Source: Druceiella hillmani
Lineage: Eukaryota; Arthropoda; Insecta; Lepidoptera; Hepialidae
Direction of reading: 5' to 3'
Assembly: GCA_039881145.1 (NCBI GenBank)
Contig: JAYKKI010000066.1
Span: 10,493,001 to 10,557,000, forward strand
DNA length: 64,000 nucleotides
The translations under genes and the position numbers were made by a program. Every line of letters starts with the position of its first letter. Position 1 is the first letter of the stretch. The notes beneath the pieces were generated by a model. It was not told the origin of the DNA, did not search any database, and saw only the letters and a list, made by a program, of their open reading frames with translations. Shown here piece after piece: positions 62,790 through 64,000 of the stretch.

Positions 62790-63060
62790 CTATATATATA
62801 TATGTACAATGTCTAATAATGCGTTAAAATTATTAGCAAGAATTCACCAAAGTCTAGTTATTAATTGCGTTTCATTTTGTAAATAATGTCCTAAATTAAT
62901 GGTCAAGAAGAATATAGTATGTACTTTTTGACCATTAATTTATGATTTTACTCCGATTAAGATTAATGTGGGATGTGGCGCTTCGCTCTTAGCAATTTTT
63001 GACTGGGAGGTGTGCCTAGGGCCAAAGTAAAATCCGGGCTGCTATGGTTATACCTCGTCA
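62790..63060 (+). repeat. dispersed repeat shared with 53.7 kb, copy 2
   Basis: Aligns in order with 53730-53965 (AGCAAGAATTCA, AATTGCG, ATTAATGTGGG, GC-rich tail). It contains a 15 bp-arm perfect inverted repeat (TAAATTAATGGTCAA at 62892-62906 with 62928-62942) that the other copy lacks. Confidence 0.6.
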
Positions 63061-63866
63061 TTATTTTTTTATGTTGATACGTATTTTTGACATTCCTACT
63101 TGTGAAATTGCTATTTATTTTTTTTATATATCTATTTATCACACATTTTTAGACACTTTATATCTTTCAAATGCGTAATCGTATAGAGAAATATATTTTT
63201 TGGAATGTTATGGATAATCCTCAAATATAATTTGTGGATCATATAAATAGGGCGGCGTTATTTATTTTGCAATTCACTTTCATTGAGTAAAGGAAGGAAA
63301 ACAATAATAAATATAATAAGGGAATAAATAAGAGAAGTTCGAATATTCTGATTTAACGGATTCTATTAAAAAAATGCGCTATGTAGGCACAGCAATGAGT
63401 TGAGATTTCTTATCTAATGACACAGCGAAGCATTGGTCCAATTATTCCATGAATTAGATTTTAACTTGTCTCTTAATCCTTACTCATGGCGACCTTTACA
63501 CTTTTAATTAAGAAAACCTTTAAAAAAAACTTATTAGAAGAGCTTGAAGCTAAAACTACTTTCACGCTTTTATGCTGTAATAGAGAAACAACTTTAAAAC
63601 TTGGGGAAGAAATGTAAAATGTTTGGTTTGGTTTCTACGCAGTTTGGTTTCTACGTGAGCAAGTATTCATTTATCATCAAAAGAGGATCGACGTAAATGT
63701 GGTGTCTGAATAAATACGTTCACTTAGCTGGACTTTGCTAACTCACTGACCGTACTCTCCATAACTCTCGCCCGCCGACTATTATAGGTTACGCTCACTG
63801 TATAATTAATGACGAAGTAAAAAATTAAAGATTCCATTGCCACCTTACGGTTAAACTTACCCATTT
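63061..63866. other. no gene seen
   Basis: Unassigned. A GC-richer patch near 63730-63795 contains no open frame. Confidence 0.45.
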
Positions 63867-63955
63867 TTAGGGTTTCGTATCAAAATGGAAAAAACGAAAC
63901 CTTTATAATTTTGCACTGTCCGCGTGTTCGACAGTCGGTCTGGGTGTCAATATCA
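63867..63955 (+). repeat. dispersed 'GGTTTCGTA' repeat, copy 3
   Basis: Reads TTTAGGGTTTCGTATCAAAA then ACGAAACCTTTATAATTTTG and CACTGTCCGCGTGTTCGAC. The first part matches the copies at 12.8 and 38.6 kb. Confidence 0.65.
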
Positions 63956-64000
63956 CAAGCATGTTACTCGGAAAATATTAGCATTATATAGATAAAATTT

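Overview
The window looks like AT-rich, gene-poor DNA from an insect nuclear genome. No complete protein-coding gene is recognisable. Almost every supportable feature is a decayed mobile element, a tandem repeat, an inverted repeat or an old duplication. Lepidoptera is the best guess. It rests on remembered repeat phrases: an 'ACGGACTTCAAAAAGG' type terminus paired with an inverted copy, and a dispersed 'GGTTCCGTA...' repeat. It was not tested by a search.

Layout. 1-8 kb: AT microsatellites, a diverged ~120-190 bp satellite (2.8-3.4 kb), a foldback element with a hammerhead-ribozyme-like motif (1.58-1.87 kb) and a near-perfect 40 bp-arm palindrome (7.5 kb). 8-20 kb: a Jockey-like LINE remnant (8.2-8.8 kb), a Tc1-like transposase pseudogene (11.1-11.7 kb), a 1.4 kb element with inverted ends and internal ~120 bp repeats (13.95-15.36 kb), and two LINE fragments (19.1-19.9 kb). 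23-26 kb: two more foldback or solo copies of the hammerhead-bearing element and another ~115 bp satellite. 26.9-32.0 kb: first copy of a large diverged duplication. 32.2 kb: a probable last coding exon on the minus strand. 32.56-37.2 kb: a Ty3/gypsy LTR retrotransposon on the minus strand with both LTR remnants, gag and reverse transcriptase. 38-47 kb: microsatellites, a 308 bp-period duplication, a LINE reverse transcriptase fragment and a second Tc1-like pseudogene. 47.5 kb: a fourth hammerhead element. 50.9 kb: a second probable exon on the minus strand. 51.85-61.6 kb: second copy of the duplication, interrupted by an insect repeat-family gene remnant (57-57.9 kb), a 35 bp-arm hairpin and a tandem coding-like repeat. 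The end holds a third copy of one sub-repeat and another dispersed repeat.

The most interesting system is the Penelope-like terminal-repeat family. Four copies carry sequences matching the hammerhead core (CTGANGA, stem II, GAAA, short palindromic stem III, GTC, stem I). Some copies sit as inverted pairs, and two have 10-15 bp target-site duplications. The only host coding evidence is two short minus-strand exons with good splice signals and compatible phase, which may belong to one unidentified gene with very long, transposon-filled introns.
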